Below, piece by piece: positions 9,672-19,159 of a stretch of 64,000 bases of DNA. The stretch is from Mycoemilia scoparia (taxonomy: Eukaryota > Kickxellomycota > Kickxellomycetes > Kickxellales > Kickxellaceae): NCBI GenBank assembly GCA_027575805.1, contig JANBPU010000083.1:1-64000 (forward strand), given 5' to 3'. The position numbers and the translations under genes are program-made. Each line of letters opens with the position of its first letter. Positions within the stretch are counted from its first letter, which is position 1. A model generated the notes under the pieces. It did not search any database, was not told the origin of the DNA, and saw only the letters and a program-made list of their open reading frames with translations.

Positions 9672-11701
9672 TTACTCAATACTGCTACTGTTGGTGATAA
9701 GGTTAAACGCAGACGCTAGCTTTGAACAATCTCCCATAGATGCTGCTCCGGCTGTAGGCATTGATCCAACATTTTCCACCAGCTGGTTGATATAGGGCGG
9801 CAAGTTACTATAATTCTGGGTGTTGGTGTTTGCGATGTTTGTGGCGCTGTTAATAGAAGAAAGCCAATAATTCTCATCAAACGCTGTTGAATTTAAAGAG
9901 CCGCTGCTATGAATCGACTCAGACCCTGTTGCCATGGGTCCTTCTGCTGCTGTTGTTGTTGTTACCGTTCTTGCAGTCTCGATACAAGACTTTATAGATG
10001 AAGATGTTGGTGGCGATAGGTTTGAAGAATCGGTCAAGAACGATTTAAGATCAATACTGTCACAAGAGTTGCTGCTTTTAGCATCGCCGCTGCTACAATC
10101 ACCGCCAGCACTACCACCATTGCTGCTGCTTGTGCTACTGGTACTGGAGCTGCTCCTGTTGCTATTGCCAGAGCTTGTACCTTCGCTCGGAGAAGTATTA
10201 ATAATCGAAGTTGGAGTTGGATGAGAGTACGATCTAAATGCAGTTGGAATTCTGGAATAATCATGGAATCCGGATTTGATTCCTGTCATACTATGCTGAT
10301 GCCCAACTTTGCTTGGATCAAACATTTGCATCGTTCCTCTTTCGCCAACAATGTTGGCGGCAGCACCCACATCAGTGACGTTTGGATAAGCTGTCACGGC
10401 GGTTGTTGCTGCTGCTGTTGATGATGTGACAGACGCCTGCGGCTGTGCTTGTGCTTGCTGCCGTTGATGTCGTAGAGGGTTAACCAGTTGATGATGAAAT
10501 ACATTTCCATGATACCTTTGCAAAGTACTGTCACTCAAAGAACGGAATCTCTTGTAAGATGCTAGGTCCTCATCGTCTTGTTCGGCGGTAGTAGTATCAT
10601 TCATCCCCAAAGACATTGTCTCATGTCTGCCCTGGTGCTGCTGGGAGAGTAGCCATGGAATAGTGTTACATTGTCTAGTATTCATGTTCAAGCCGCCTGG
10701 TAAATTGTTATTGTGGTTTAGCAAAGCAAGAGAGTTGTTGATGTCAAATTGTCTCTGCTGATGTTGTTGGCGTTGTGGTTGTGGTTGTTGCATACCAGGC
10801 ATTCCGTATACACTTCCGATATCTGGAGAAAATCCAGCGATTTGATGGCCTAAAAGAGACTGGTGCTGGTGCTGGTGTGGGTGTGGTTGGGTGTTATAGC
10901 CTACAAGTCCAGATGATAAGCCCTTTGAAGGAAGAATAGGTCTTTGTTTGATATGCTGCAGGTCTTTATCGATAAGCATGGGTTGGTCGTCGTCCAATTT
11001 GTACATTGGGTTGTGGTACTGCTTGGTATAACTGATGTGGAGCCCATCCTCTTCCTTATCTCCAGGACTAACTTTATATTCGTTGACCACTGCTAGTTTT
11101 CGCTTAATGAATGAGCCGTGGTCATCAAATCCATAGGTCCCAGTGCTCTCGTCGCTATAAAAAATGCTAAATAGATTTAGTATTGAGACGCGCTTTTCAT
11201 GTATCTGGTCAGGGACTTGCATTTACAGGCTTATACATACCTAGAGTCAGCATCTCGGTCCTTGCGTTTCTATAAATCCGCAGTTGAATTAAAGTGGTAT
11301 ACCCTTTAGAGTCTCTATGTACAAATGCCTGGTTGAGAGAATAGAAGCAGGACTTACCCTGGATTCGTTGGTATGGAACTGCTTGTTGAGATAGCGATAG
11401 AACAGATCATCAGGGGTCTCCTCGGATGCATACTAGACGGGTTTAACCAAATACAAAATACTTGAGATTAATACCATTAAAAAGGCCTTGACGCAACCAT
11501 ATTCTAAATGGCAATGCAACATGATATACTTGCAACATGACTGGCGTTCTTTGTATCAAAGATTATGAGCCCAACCTTCACTCCACATAGCACGCTAAGC
11601 TCATGGGCCTTTTTGATCAGCCCAGCCCGTCTTCTCGAAAACGTCACGGTCTTTTGCCTAGAATTCTCTATCTCTCTGACATTGATCCTTTTTCGTCCCA
11701 T
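9672..11701 (-). CDS. MADS-box transcription factor, MEF2/RLM1-like
   Basis: Exons are 11701-11534, 11432-11358, 11269-11241 and 11154-9672, giving 584 residues. The MADS domain is residues 1-56 ([54 protein letters not shown]) and continues into exon 2 as [18 protein letters not shown]. The MGRK start and the SVLC.V..IIF core favour the MEF2/RLM1 class, which in fungi often acts downstream of cell-wall-integrity MAP kinases. Intron 1 (11533-11433) is GC-AG with donor GCAAGT. The large last exon is low-complexity: Gln/His, Asn, Ser and Thr runs typical of activation domains. Class assignment is by eye; a SRF-type assignment is less likely. Confidence 0.85.
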
Positions 11702-13551
11702 TTATACTAGTACAGGTATATATAATTTTGCTGTTTTATGTATACTAAAGTTTAAATACACGATAATAGACCAGAGAATTTTTGACATAAAAAAGTGGAC
11801 AAGCAAGCAAAGATTTCTTTGGCCTTCAACTCAAGCCGATATAGTAAACTGATAAGCTGCCTAATTTCTCTCAGCACCAAATGTCACATACTATCAAGGA
11901 GAGATAGAGAATGCCATTAGGAATGAATGATGGTATCCAAGGCATTTTGCATATTTTAAAGTTTACAGGGGAGAATTTTTGGCATTGTTACTGCTTTTCG
12001 CCGGATCTCTAACCTAGATCTCAAAGATGAGAGGGCAAGAGCATCAGCAAAGAATGTGAGGAAAAAGCAGTCATTCAGCCTATCCCCTGAGCTAAACACT
12101 GGCACATGCGCCCTTATCCCCCTCCTCTCTGGCTTGACTTGACCAAATGTTCTTCTTATCTCTCTGACCTGGCCTGGCCTGACCTGCCGGGTCCTATTGC
12201 GGCTAAAAATTACTACTAAAGCTACTAGTTTCTTGGATAGACTAACGTTTATTTGCTACGAATTCAGCGTAACACTTGGCCACTCTGCTACTATTCATTT
12301 AATTTGCGCCAATAGCTTTTAATATCTTTTGGGAATTTTTATCATATTTCTTTATGTCCTTGACCAACCATCCAACCAACTTTAGTATTTACTATACAGC
12401 AAGGATGTTAGCAGCAAGTATACCACTTTGGTTTGGACTTGTTTTGGACCCTAGTCTAGTTGCTACTTCTACTATTGCATGTTTGTAGCAGCATTTTGTC
12501 TGTAAATTTACTGCTCTTGCAAGGGCATGTTTATATTCGATTATCTACTACTACAATATCATTTTGCCGCTCATTTTAGTTGTCCACCAACCAATCAGCC
12601 AGCTATCCAACCAGTTAGAAAATCACCCATATTAACGCCATAGCGATCGACGTATAGTTGTCAAAAGCAGATTGCATCCTCATGATTTATTTGAGAGATT
12701 GTGGCTGTGCAACTTCCTCTCTGCCTGTCATTATTTACTGTTTCCCCTCCTCCTTATCCCAGAAACTCTTCTAATTAGCAATAATTGTGGAAGATTGGTT
12801 GGATCGTTCACCGCCGGTTGGCGGATTGTATTGTGTGTGAAGATTAGCTCCTACATGCAACAATAATAAAACACAAACACAATTAAAAACAACATTAAAG
12901 CAGCTAGTTGGACACTTTCATTCAACCACATTCAAAAATTACATCAAAGCTTTCTAAAGGTATTTTAAAAGGTGTTTGGACACAAAGAGCTTTGCGGGTA
13001 TATCTTGTAAGGGAAACGTCAGGCCACCAAGTAGAAAAGAATGGGCAATTTGATGTAGTGATTCTCAAGAAAGAAGCTGTTGTGGCTATAGAATATCAAA
13101 ATAACCGAACACCTGAATCTTCCCCCCAAACTATAGAGAATATACCCATATGAAAATCAAGGACATCAGCACATAAAAAAGGTACACAAAAGTAAATTGT
13201 TATTGTGTCAGTGAGTGCCAGCATGTGTGGAGAGGTGGGTTACAAGTTGTTATCAGCCCCTGTCTATCTTTGTTAACAGGGCTAGTCAGAGTGTGCTTTC
13301 TTGATAGCAATAAATAAGTGTGGAGATGCATGGCGAAGAAGTAGTTAACTTTGTCTCTTTTTCCTCACAAGTTTGTTTTTTCTTATACTTATTTATTATA
13401 TTTGTTTAAACTCTAGTCTAGTCTTAATAGCCTTTTATATATAAATATATATATTTACGTTATCACCACTGTTTTTAATCTATTCATCAGTCTGGATACA
13501 TAACCACAAAAGCACACACAGAGGAATTAAAAATCAAATAAACTCGAAAAA
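11702..13551. other. Long intergenic region between MADS factor and bestrophin gene
   Basis: 1.85 kb between two outward-facing genes. It contains several CCAACC / CAACCA repeats (12366-12380, 12585-12615), a GC-richer patch with repeated CCTGGCCTG-type words (12160-12195), and pyrimidine tracts. An ATG-less open frame 12908-13153 (82 codons) is the only possible coding remnant; it has no recognisable domain and I do not call it a gene. The size suggests long regulatory regions. Confidence 0.5.
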
Positions 13552-14799
13552 ATGTCATCCAGGAATTCACCGATATACATCGAAAACATGCGTCTAAGCA
13601 ACAAAACAAGGCTATTCAAACTATCCATGCCGGGCGCCTTTAGCTTCAAAGACTCTGCCATCCGGATAATATGGATTCCCGTCACAATAATGGCCACATA
13701 CGCCGGGATAGTGGTCTGGTTGAACACCTACTTTACTCGCCACGCCTTGCCCGTATCAGTCATTCCATTCATCTCTGTGGTCCTTGGTCTGCTGCTTGTC
13801 TTCCGTAGCAACACCGCATACGATCGTTATTATGAAGGCCGCAAGCTATGGACTGACATTAAAAACCAATCCCGCATTTTGACCCGCAATCTTTGTATCG
13901 GCGTTAAAAATGTCGGTCCCAATGATGAGAAATTAAAGCGTGAGGCTATTAGGTATATTTTGGCTTATGTCGTTGCGGTCAAGCACTACCTAAGAGGCGA
14001 GAAGGGGACCAACTATTTGGATTTCCAGGGCTTGTTGCCGGCCACATTCCTGTTCAAGTTTAAGCATATCAGCACTTTGAGATTATCAAACTACAGTAGT
14101 ACTGGTAATAGTCCACTTGGCCGTAGTAGCAGCGCTGTTGACGGCGCTACACTTGGAAATAATAATCTTAGTGGTCGTAGCAGTGGATCAGCAAGCACGA
14201 GGAATAGCCCAGTCGGCGGCAACACCAACGCAGATGGCGATGAGGACAGCCGTTTGTTCTATTTCCCCGAGGAGCCTGAAGAGCTAACACAAACACCCAC
14301 AACACCCCTGGTCAATGAAAACCAGGCGGTCAGTGGTGGCGAGAACGTCAATATCCCAATGCATATCATGTGCGAAATTGCCAAGTATGTCGAAACTGCT
14401 CGTGATAGCAACAGAATGGCTCCTCAAATGTATGGTAACATCATTGCTTGCATGAACTCATTGGCATCTTCGTTGGCTGGCTGCGAGCGTATTGTTGCTA
14501 CTCCGATCCCCCTAAACTATTCCATTCACCTCAAGCAGAGCGTCTATGTGTACTTGTTGATCTTGCCTTGGTGCATTTTGGAATTGAATCCTATCATGGT
14601 CACTTTAGTTGAATTCATTACTGCGTTCTTGTTGATTGGTATTGAAGGCATTGGTGCGGAGATTGAAAATCCGTTTGGGTATGATCGCAATGACTTGCCT
14701 CTGGATACTTTCTGCCAGACACTCAAGCATGAGCTTTGGATGATTGAGAGATTTTCTTCGCCAGTTGATGGTGAGATACCAGAGGACGATGATCTGTAA
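13552..14799 (+). CDS. Bestrophin-like (UPF0187/RFP-TM) anion channel family protein
   Basis: 415 residues, single exon. The N-terminal half has the family pattern: hydrophobic segments around residues 37-57 and 63-84, then the conserved FRSNTAYDRYYEGRKLWTDI, followed by RDLC-like helices (QSRILTRNLC) and a YVVAVKHYLRGE helix. The C-terminal part has the second membrane pair around SVYVYLLILPWCILELNP and FITAFLLIGIEGIGAEIENP, with FGYDRNDLPLDTFC just after it, as in fungal and bacterial bestrophins. Between them is a Ser/Gly/Asn-rich loop (about residues 180-265) unlike the core. It is a likely chloride/anion channel in an internal or plasma membrane; substrate is inferred from the family only. 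Confidence 0.88.
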   Translation: MSSRNSPIYIENMRLSNKTRLFKLSMPGAFSFKDSAIRIIWIPVTIMATYAGIVVWLNTYFTRHALPVSVIPFISVVLGLLLVFRSNTAYDRYYEGRKLWTDIKNQSRILTRNLCIGVKNVGPNDEKLKREAIRYILAYVVAVKHYLRGEKGTNYLDFQGLLPATFLFKFKHISTLRLSNYSSTGNSPLGRSSSAVDGATLGNNNLSGRSSGSASTRNSPVGGNTNADGDEDSRLFYFPEEPEELTQTPTTPLVNENQAVSGGENVNIPMHIMCEIAKYVETARDSNRMAPQMYGNIIACMNSLASSLAGCERIVATPIPLNYSIHLKQSVYVYLLILPWCILELNPIMVTLVEFITAFLLIGIEGIGAEIENPFGYDRNDLPLDTFCQTLKHELWMIERFSSPVDGEIPEDDDL

Positions 14800-15052
14800 T
14801 TCTTCCCGTATATTTATCAGTGTTTTTTTGTTTTTGGGTTTTGTTTATGATGAATACACACGTGTATGCTTGATACAGAACGAACAGCCTGTATAATGTT
14901 TACCTTGTGGAGCTGGCAGCAATAATTTCCAGGCCCTACACTCGTTTGGTTTTGGGTACCTTTGCACTTTGATTTGGGGAGTTTGGGCTAATATTTTGCT
15001 CCTACTGGTTTTGGTTTGTAATTTCCAGTAAAGGTTTTTGCTTTAGTCATAA

Positions 15053-16107
15053 TGATGGCCTACCAGACTATCAAACAGAGTAGTAATACTCAGTATTGAA
15101 ACGATCTATAGATCCTGTCATATTATTTCATTCTCCTTGAATAGGCGAGCGCCTTTATTTAGCATTATTGGTATTATTATTCTGACATGACCAACAATAT
15201 TTTGTAGCAGCCTTCAATTTGAAGGGCACAGACAAAAACAAAACTGAGCAGCCCATAATAGGCTCAATAGCAACCAATCAAAATCTATAGTGAAATTAGA
15301 GTGTGTTTCTTTTTGGCTTTTACTTCAGCTATTACACAGACATACGCACACTGTCCTCTAACATATGGCCGAATCAATACCACAAACGACAGCGGCAACA
15401 GGAACACCATCTATTCCAGACGTCAGTAACAGTAGCTCGCCAAACCCAGGTGGTGCAGGAACAAGCCAAGGCCAAAACGCTGCTACTACCACCACCATCA
15501 ACGAGCCATTGGATTTGCTACGCTCATGCATTGATGAGCGCATTTATGTTAAACTGCGTGGTGATAGAGAACTCCGAGGCCAGTTGCATGCAAGTCTCAA
15601 AAAACAACCTAATTTGGTATATCCAGGCAAACAGTGTGAGGGGGGCATTTAACTGATCTAATGAAAAACAATGAATATGAATGTTGGTATAGGCATACGA
15701 CCAGCACTTGAATATGGTCATAAGCGACATCGAAGAGACAATCACAATAGCCGAGGTCAACGAAGATGGCACCGAAAAGATCAAGGTAATAAGCAAGGGC
15801 ATGTTTATAAAGAGAGAGTGAGAGCTGCTAGCTAGAACGTACTTTTTTTTCACTACATATTAACCCTGTAAATGTTCTGCACTGTTTGTCTGTATTAGAC
15901 TGTAAACCGCCAAGTCCCCATGCTATTCATTCGTGGTGATGGTGTTATTTTGGTAAGTAATTTGCCACCAAACCAACCATTTTACTGAATGATGATCCAT
16001 ATGCTTACAAGCGATTCAATTGCCTATTATTCTTATTATTCATATTATTATTATGATAGGTATCTCCCCAACTTAGGTTAGGTTAGGCTAATAGATCAAA
16101 AAGTGAA
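15053..16107 (+). repeat. Segmental duplication, copy 2 (contains LSM3)
   Basis: Counterpart of 1485-2529 (see there). The left junction follows the bestrophin gene by about 250 bases. The right junction occurs soon after the LSM3 stop, where this copy runs into unrelated sequence instead of the RNase H2A remnant. Main differences from copy 1: a few substitutions in the 5' flank, four codon changes in exon 1, and a short expansion of ATT-type sequence in the last intron. Confidence 0.9.
15365..16086 (+). CDS. LSM3: LSM3, U6 snRNA-associated Sm-like protein (copy 2)
   Basis: Exons are 15365-15589, 15693-15785, 15899-15952 and 16060-16086, 132 residues. The frame, all splice sites (GC-AG intron 1 with GCAAGT donor; GT-AG introns 2 and 3) and the Sm1/Sm2 motifs are identical to copy 1. 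The only amino-acid difference is Ala11 instead of Ile11 in the non-conserved tail; the other three exon-1 codon changes are silent. The upstream ~310 bp are also duplicated, so the copy probably kept its promoter. Both are therefore likely expressed; which is ancestral cannot be told here. Confidence 0.93.
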
Positions 16108-16224
16108 ATTCACAAGCTACATTGACATACCCCCAGTTATTTATGATAGCTTAATAACTTTTAAAAACAAAATCGCACAATGTACATCCATTTACAAAAC
16201 ATATTTAACGGTTGAATTTTTGCT

Positions 16225-16309
16225 CTTTATTTCACAACACAGAAGAGAAAAAGAGTTCCTAAAAATAGCTACCCATATAATATAAGCACAAATATTGGTA
16301 CAAGGAATA
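16225..16309 (+). repeat. Dispersed repeat B, copy 1
   Basis: A sequence starting CTTTATTTCACAACACA and ending TATTGGTACAAGGAATA resembles 22761-22851 (CTTTATTTCACAACACA ... TATTAGCACAAGGAATA), about 85-90 bases with the ends best conserved. MITE copy 2 begins exactly at its right end, as if inserted into this repeat at GGAATA. Identity of the element is unknown. Confidence 0.5.
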
Positions 16310-16425
16310 TGGATTATAATTTTCGAAGGGTATCTTTTGGTGGTCAATGATTATAGGCGCAATAACAGCCAGATGTGTGATCACAGTCTCTTAGTAAATA
16401 GCCACCCTTCTAAAACAATGATCCA
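16310..16425 (-). mobile_element. MITE copy 2
   Basis: Flanked by TA on both sides (16308-16309, 16426-16427). The ends are TGGATTATAATTTTCGAAGG and the inverted CCACCCTTCTAAAACAATGATCCA. Internal sequence is in reverse orientation relative to copies 9, 11 and 12 (TTTTGGTGG..CAATGATTATAGG, then AGCCAGATGTGTGATCACAG). Confidence 0.8.
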
Positions 16426-16645
16426 TATACACACATAAAAATAGCATTAAAAATGGTGGCAACTTTGCTGGATAGCCAAAGTGTTTTGAAAAGCTTAATT
16501 TTGAAATATCTGATAATTATGATCAAGCATGGTGCGACAAAACATATTTTATGCATTTTCATGGATCGGGTATAGTAAAACCTTCCTTCTATACCTTTCC
16601 TTTGTATTTTCTAGCACCTATTTATAATTGATAGAAACTAAAATC

Positions 16646-18526
16646 ATGTCTTTATCTGAATCTGCCGAACGTCCCACAAAAAAGGTAAAGAGGCAAGATG
16701 GTGATCCAAACAAGGAAGATATAAAACCTACCCGATGTCATTTTTGGGTTGAAAAACACAAGCGTTATTGTTTGCTGATTCCAAAAAAGAACCAAATATA
16801 TTGTGGAGAGCATGCAATGTACTCAGCATCGTCGTCAGCTTTGACCATGGCCACAGGAGAAGCAAATGGCCAACATAATAACGAAAAAGTCAAGAGAGAA
16901 AGGATCCCATGTCCATTTGATACATCGCATACTGTTGATATTGAAAAATTGACAAAGCATATGAGATATCGATGCAATTCAAGACCAAAAGATTTTGGTA
17001 AGGAGCATCCGCCATACTTGGTTCGTGATATAAACATTACCACATTTCCCCCCGACTATGAAAGTAAATATCAGCACATCATTCCACATAATTCGGAAGA
17101 CGATGTTGATAAGGACCAAGATTTGATGCTTTGCAAAATTATGTCTGAGGGACTTTCAGTTCGAGACCCAAAGTTTTCAGTAAATCCAGGAGATATTGTT
17201 TACTTGGTAACCAAATCGAAATTATATGGGAATCTCCAGGATATAGTAAAAGAGCTTGTGAATGATCCCGAACAAAAAATTCCTGCACGAATTATCAACC
17301 TAGAACAAAATAACAACAGTACTACATCCCAAAACAACAAGAAGCAACAGGATAAAGAGATATCCACATTATCGCAGTCTACAAGTTTTCAAAACAACAA
17401 GGGTTTGATATACAATACTGTGGTGAGTCGGTTTTTCAAAGAGCTCAGCGATTTCTTGACCATCCAGAACATATCAAAAGAATCCAATATTGAGTTACCC
17501 GACGATCTCAATGTAAACGACATGATTCAAAAGATCGATACAGATAACAGTTTTCCAATACAAGAACTAGGTCATCCGACATTAATACCAGATTTAACAC
17601 AGTCCAAGTATGACCAGAAGCACATAACGCAGCATGCTTCGATTGTTGGTCATCTTGAAAAAGCCAAACTACTATCAGATGAATATACATACATTGAGTT
17701 TGGTGCAGGAAAAGGAGAATTGACGTCCAGTCTAATGGCGGCTATGGGGTCAGAAAAATCATCCAAAACCAATTTTATATTAGTGGATCGCAAAAATTTC
17801 AGACAAAAGTTCAATGGTAAAGAGCCCAACCAAATGACAAACAGCCTCCACCGAGTGTTTATTGATATTCGTGACTTGAAACTAAGTGAGCTCGATTACT
17901 TGAAATCCAACGACGGCAACAACAAACTCAAACCGATCGTAGCATTTTCAAAGCATTTGTGTGGATCGGCTACTGACTTAACAATCAAGTGCCTAGAAAA
18001 TTATCGAAAAGCTGGCGGGCAGGTTGCGGGATTTGTAGTTGCACTATGCTGTCACCAATTGTGCAAATACTCGATGTATCCAAATCCCCAATACATTGAG
18101 AAATATTTCGGCAATTTGGCTATAGGAAAGGATACCACCCCTGCTCTTGAGGCTTTTGACTGGGATGATGGTATGATACAGGTCGTAAATGATTTGGCTG
18201 GAATGTCTAGCTGGGCCATATGCGGACCACCGGCTCCTTCAAAAAATAGTACCAAAAACAAGAACGATAACAGTATTAATGGTAGTAATAGTGATGCTAA
18301 TGATGCGAATGAAGAAGTTAATAACCACTATTCAGGGTTGACATATTCTCAAAGAAATAAAGTTGGGTTTGCTATAAAAAGGCTGTTTGATTTTGGTCGG
18401 ATCGAATATTTGCGGACCAAAGTTGGATTCAAGAATATTGAATTGGTGCAATATGTTCCAAAGAAACATACCCTTGAAAACCTCCTCCTTGTGGCTTCGA
18501 ATGCTGATACCATTTCTGAGTCATAA
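16646..18526 (+). CDS. TRM13: TRM13, tRNA (Gly/His/Pro) position-4 2'-O-methyltransferase
   Basis: Methylates the ribose of nucleotide 4 in the acceptor stem of certain tRNAs using SAM. 626 residues, one exon; ATG at 16646 is the first in frame (upstream frame is leader). Domains in order: TRM13-type CCCH zinc finger (CHFWVEKHKRYC..C..H), the U11-48K-like CHHC finger (CPFDTSHTVDIEKLTKHMRY, then C), an Asn/Gln-rich linker, and the TRM13 methyltransferase domain with SAM loop FGAGKGELT, FILVDR, and the family signature AFSKHLCGSATDLTIKC followed by GFVVALCCHQLC. The length fits the fungal/animal family (about 450-500) plus linker inserts. The 3' end precedes MITE copy 3 by about 190 bases. Confidence 0.93.
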   Translation: MSLSESAERPTKKVKRQDGDPNKEDIKPTRCHFWVEKHKRYCLLIPKKNQIYCGEHAMYSASSSALTMATGEANGQHNNEKVKRERIPCPFDTSHTVDIEKLTKHMRYRCNSRPKDFGKEHPPYLVRDINITTFPPDYESKYQHIIPHNSEDDVDKDQDLMLCKIMSEGLSVRDPKFSVNPGDIVYLVTKSKLYGNLQDIVKELVNDPEQKIPARIINLEQNNNSTTSQNNKKQQDKEISTLSQSTSFQNNKGLIYNTVVSRFFKELSDFLTIQNISKESNIELPDDLNVNDMIQKIDTDNSFPIQELGHPTLIPDLTQSKYDQKHITQHASIVGHLEKAKLLSDEYTYIEFGAGKGELTSSLMAAMGSEKSSKTNFILVDRKNFRQKFNGKEPNQMTNSLHRVFIDIRDLKLSELDYLKSNDGNNKLKPIVAFSKHLCGSATDLTIKCLENYRKAGGQVAGFVVALCCHQLCKYSMYPNPQYIEKYFGNLAIGKDTTPALEAFDWDDGMIQVVNDLAGMSSWAICGPPAPSKNSTKNKNDNSINGSNSDANDANEEVNNHYSGLTYSQRNKVGFAIKRLFDFGRIEYLRTKVGFKNIELVQYVPKKHTLENLLLVASNADTISES

Positions 18527-19159
18527 TAATCTAGAAGTAGGAATATAATGTAGACCATCAATTTCATTTAACTTTATTTATGCTTTTGACTTCCATTTGT
18601 TTATTGTTATAATAAAATATAAGTAAAATACCTAGAAAATGTTTGTATCTATTATTCATCTAGCCACCAGTGAAATTATAATCTAGATAGTTTGTTGAGA
18701 GACTTATGATCTATCATACGGGTAATGATTTTTGAAGGGCATTTCCTTTTGGTGGCCAATGTTTATAGGGGAAATCACAGCCAAATTGGTGATCAAAGGC
18801 TATTAGCAAATGGTGTCACCCTTCAAAAATAACCAACCTATCTGGTTTGCTCTTAATCAATCGAATTGTTCGAATTTTACTACAAATCAAATTTTGGTCT
18901 TTGATATTCGATTTTTGCCAACCCCTACCAGTAACACACACACACACACACACGTTCTCTCTCCCAAACTAAGAAATATTGGACGGTTGGGACCATCAAA
19001 ACTGCCAACATGATTTTTGTTTGCCTTCTATAATAATACATTTATTTTTATATATTCTGTTTACTACAACAGATTTATAAATTCAAAAAAAGAAACAATT
19101 GCTAGCACGCACAATTTAGTCTGCAAACAAGCAAGAAAGCCAAAACCCAAGGGAAGAAA
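18527..19159. other. Intergenic, MITE and (CA)n tract
   Basis: Holds MITE copy 3, an (AC)n microsatellite at about 18932-18953, and the leucyl-tRNA synthetase promoter. No coding frame is supported. Confidence 0.6.
18719..18838 (-). mobile_element. MITE copy 3
   Basis: TA-flanked (18717-18718, 18839-18840). Ends CGGGTAATGATTTTTGAAGG and CACCCTTCAAAAATAACCAACC. Internal orientation as copies 2 and 6 (TTTTGGTGGCCAATG..TAGGGG, CAGCCAAATTGGTGATCA). Confidence 0.8.

Noticed and set aside
12908..13153. 82-codon open frame on the plus strand
   Set aside because: Begins with TTG, no ATG, no splice sites that extend it, and no recognisable domain; mentioned only as a possible remnant.
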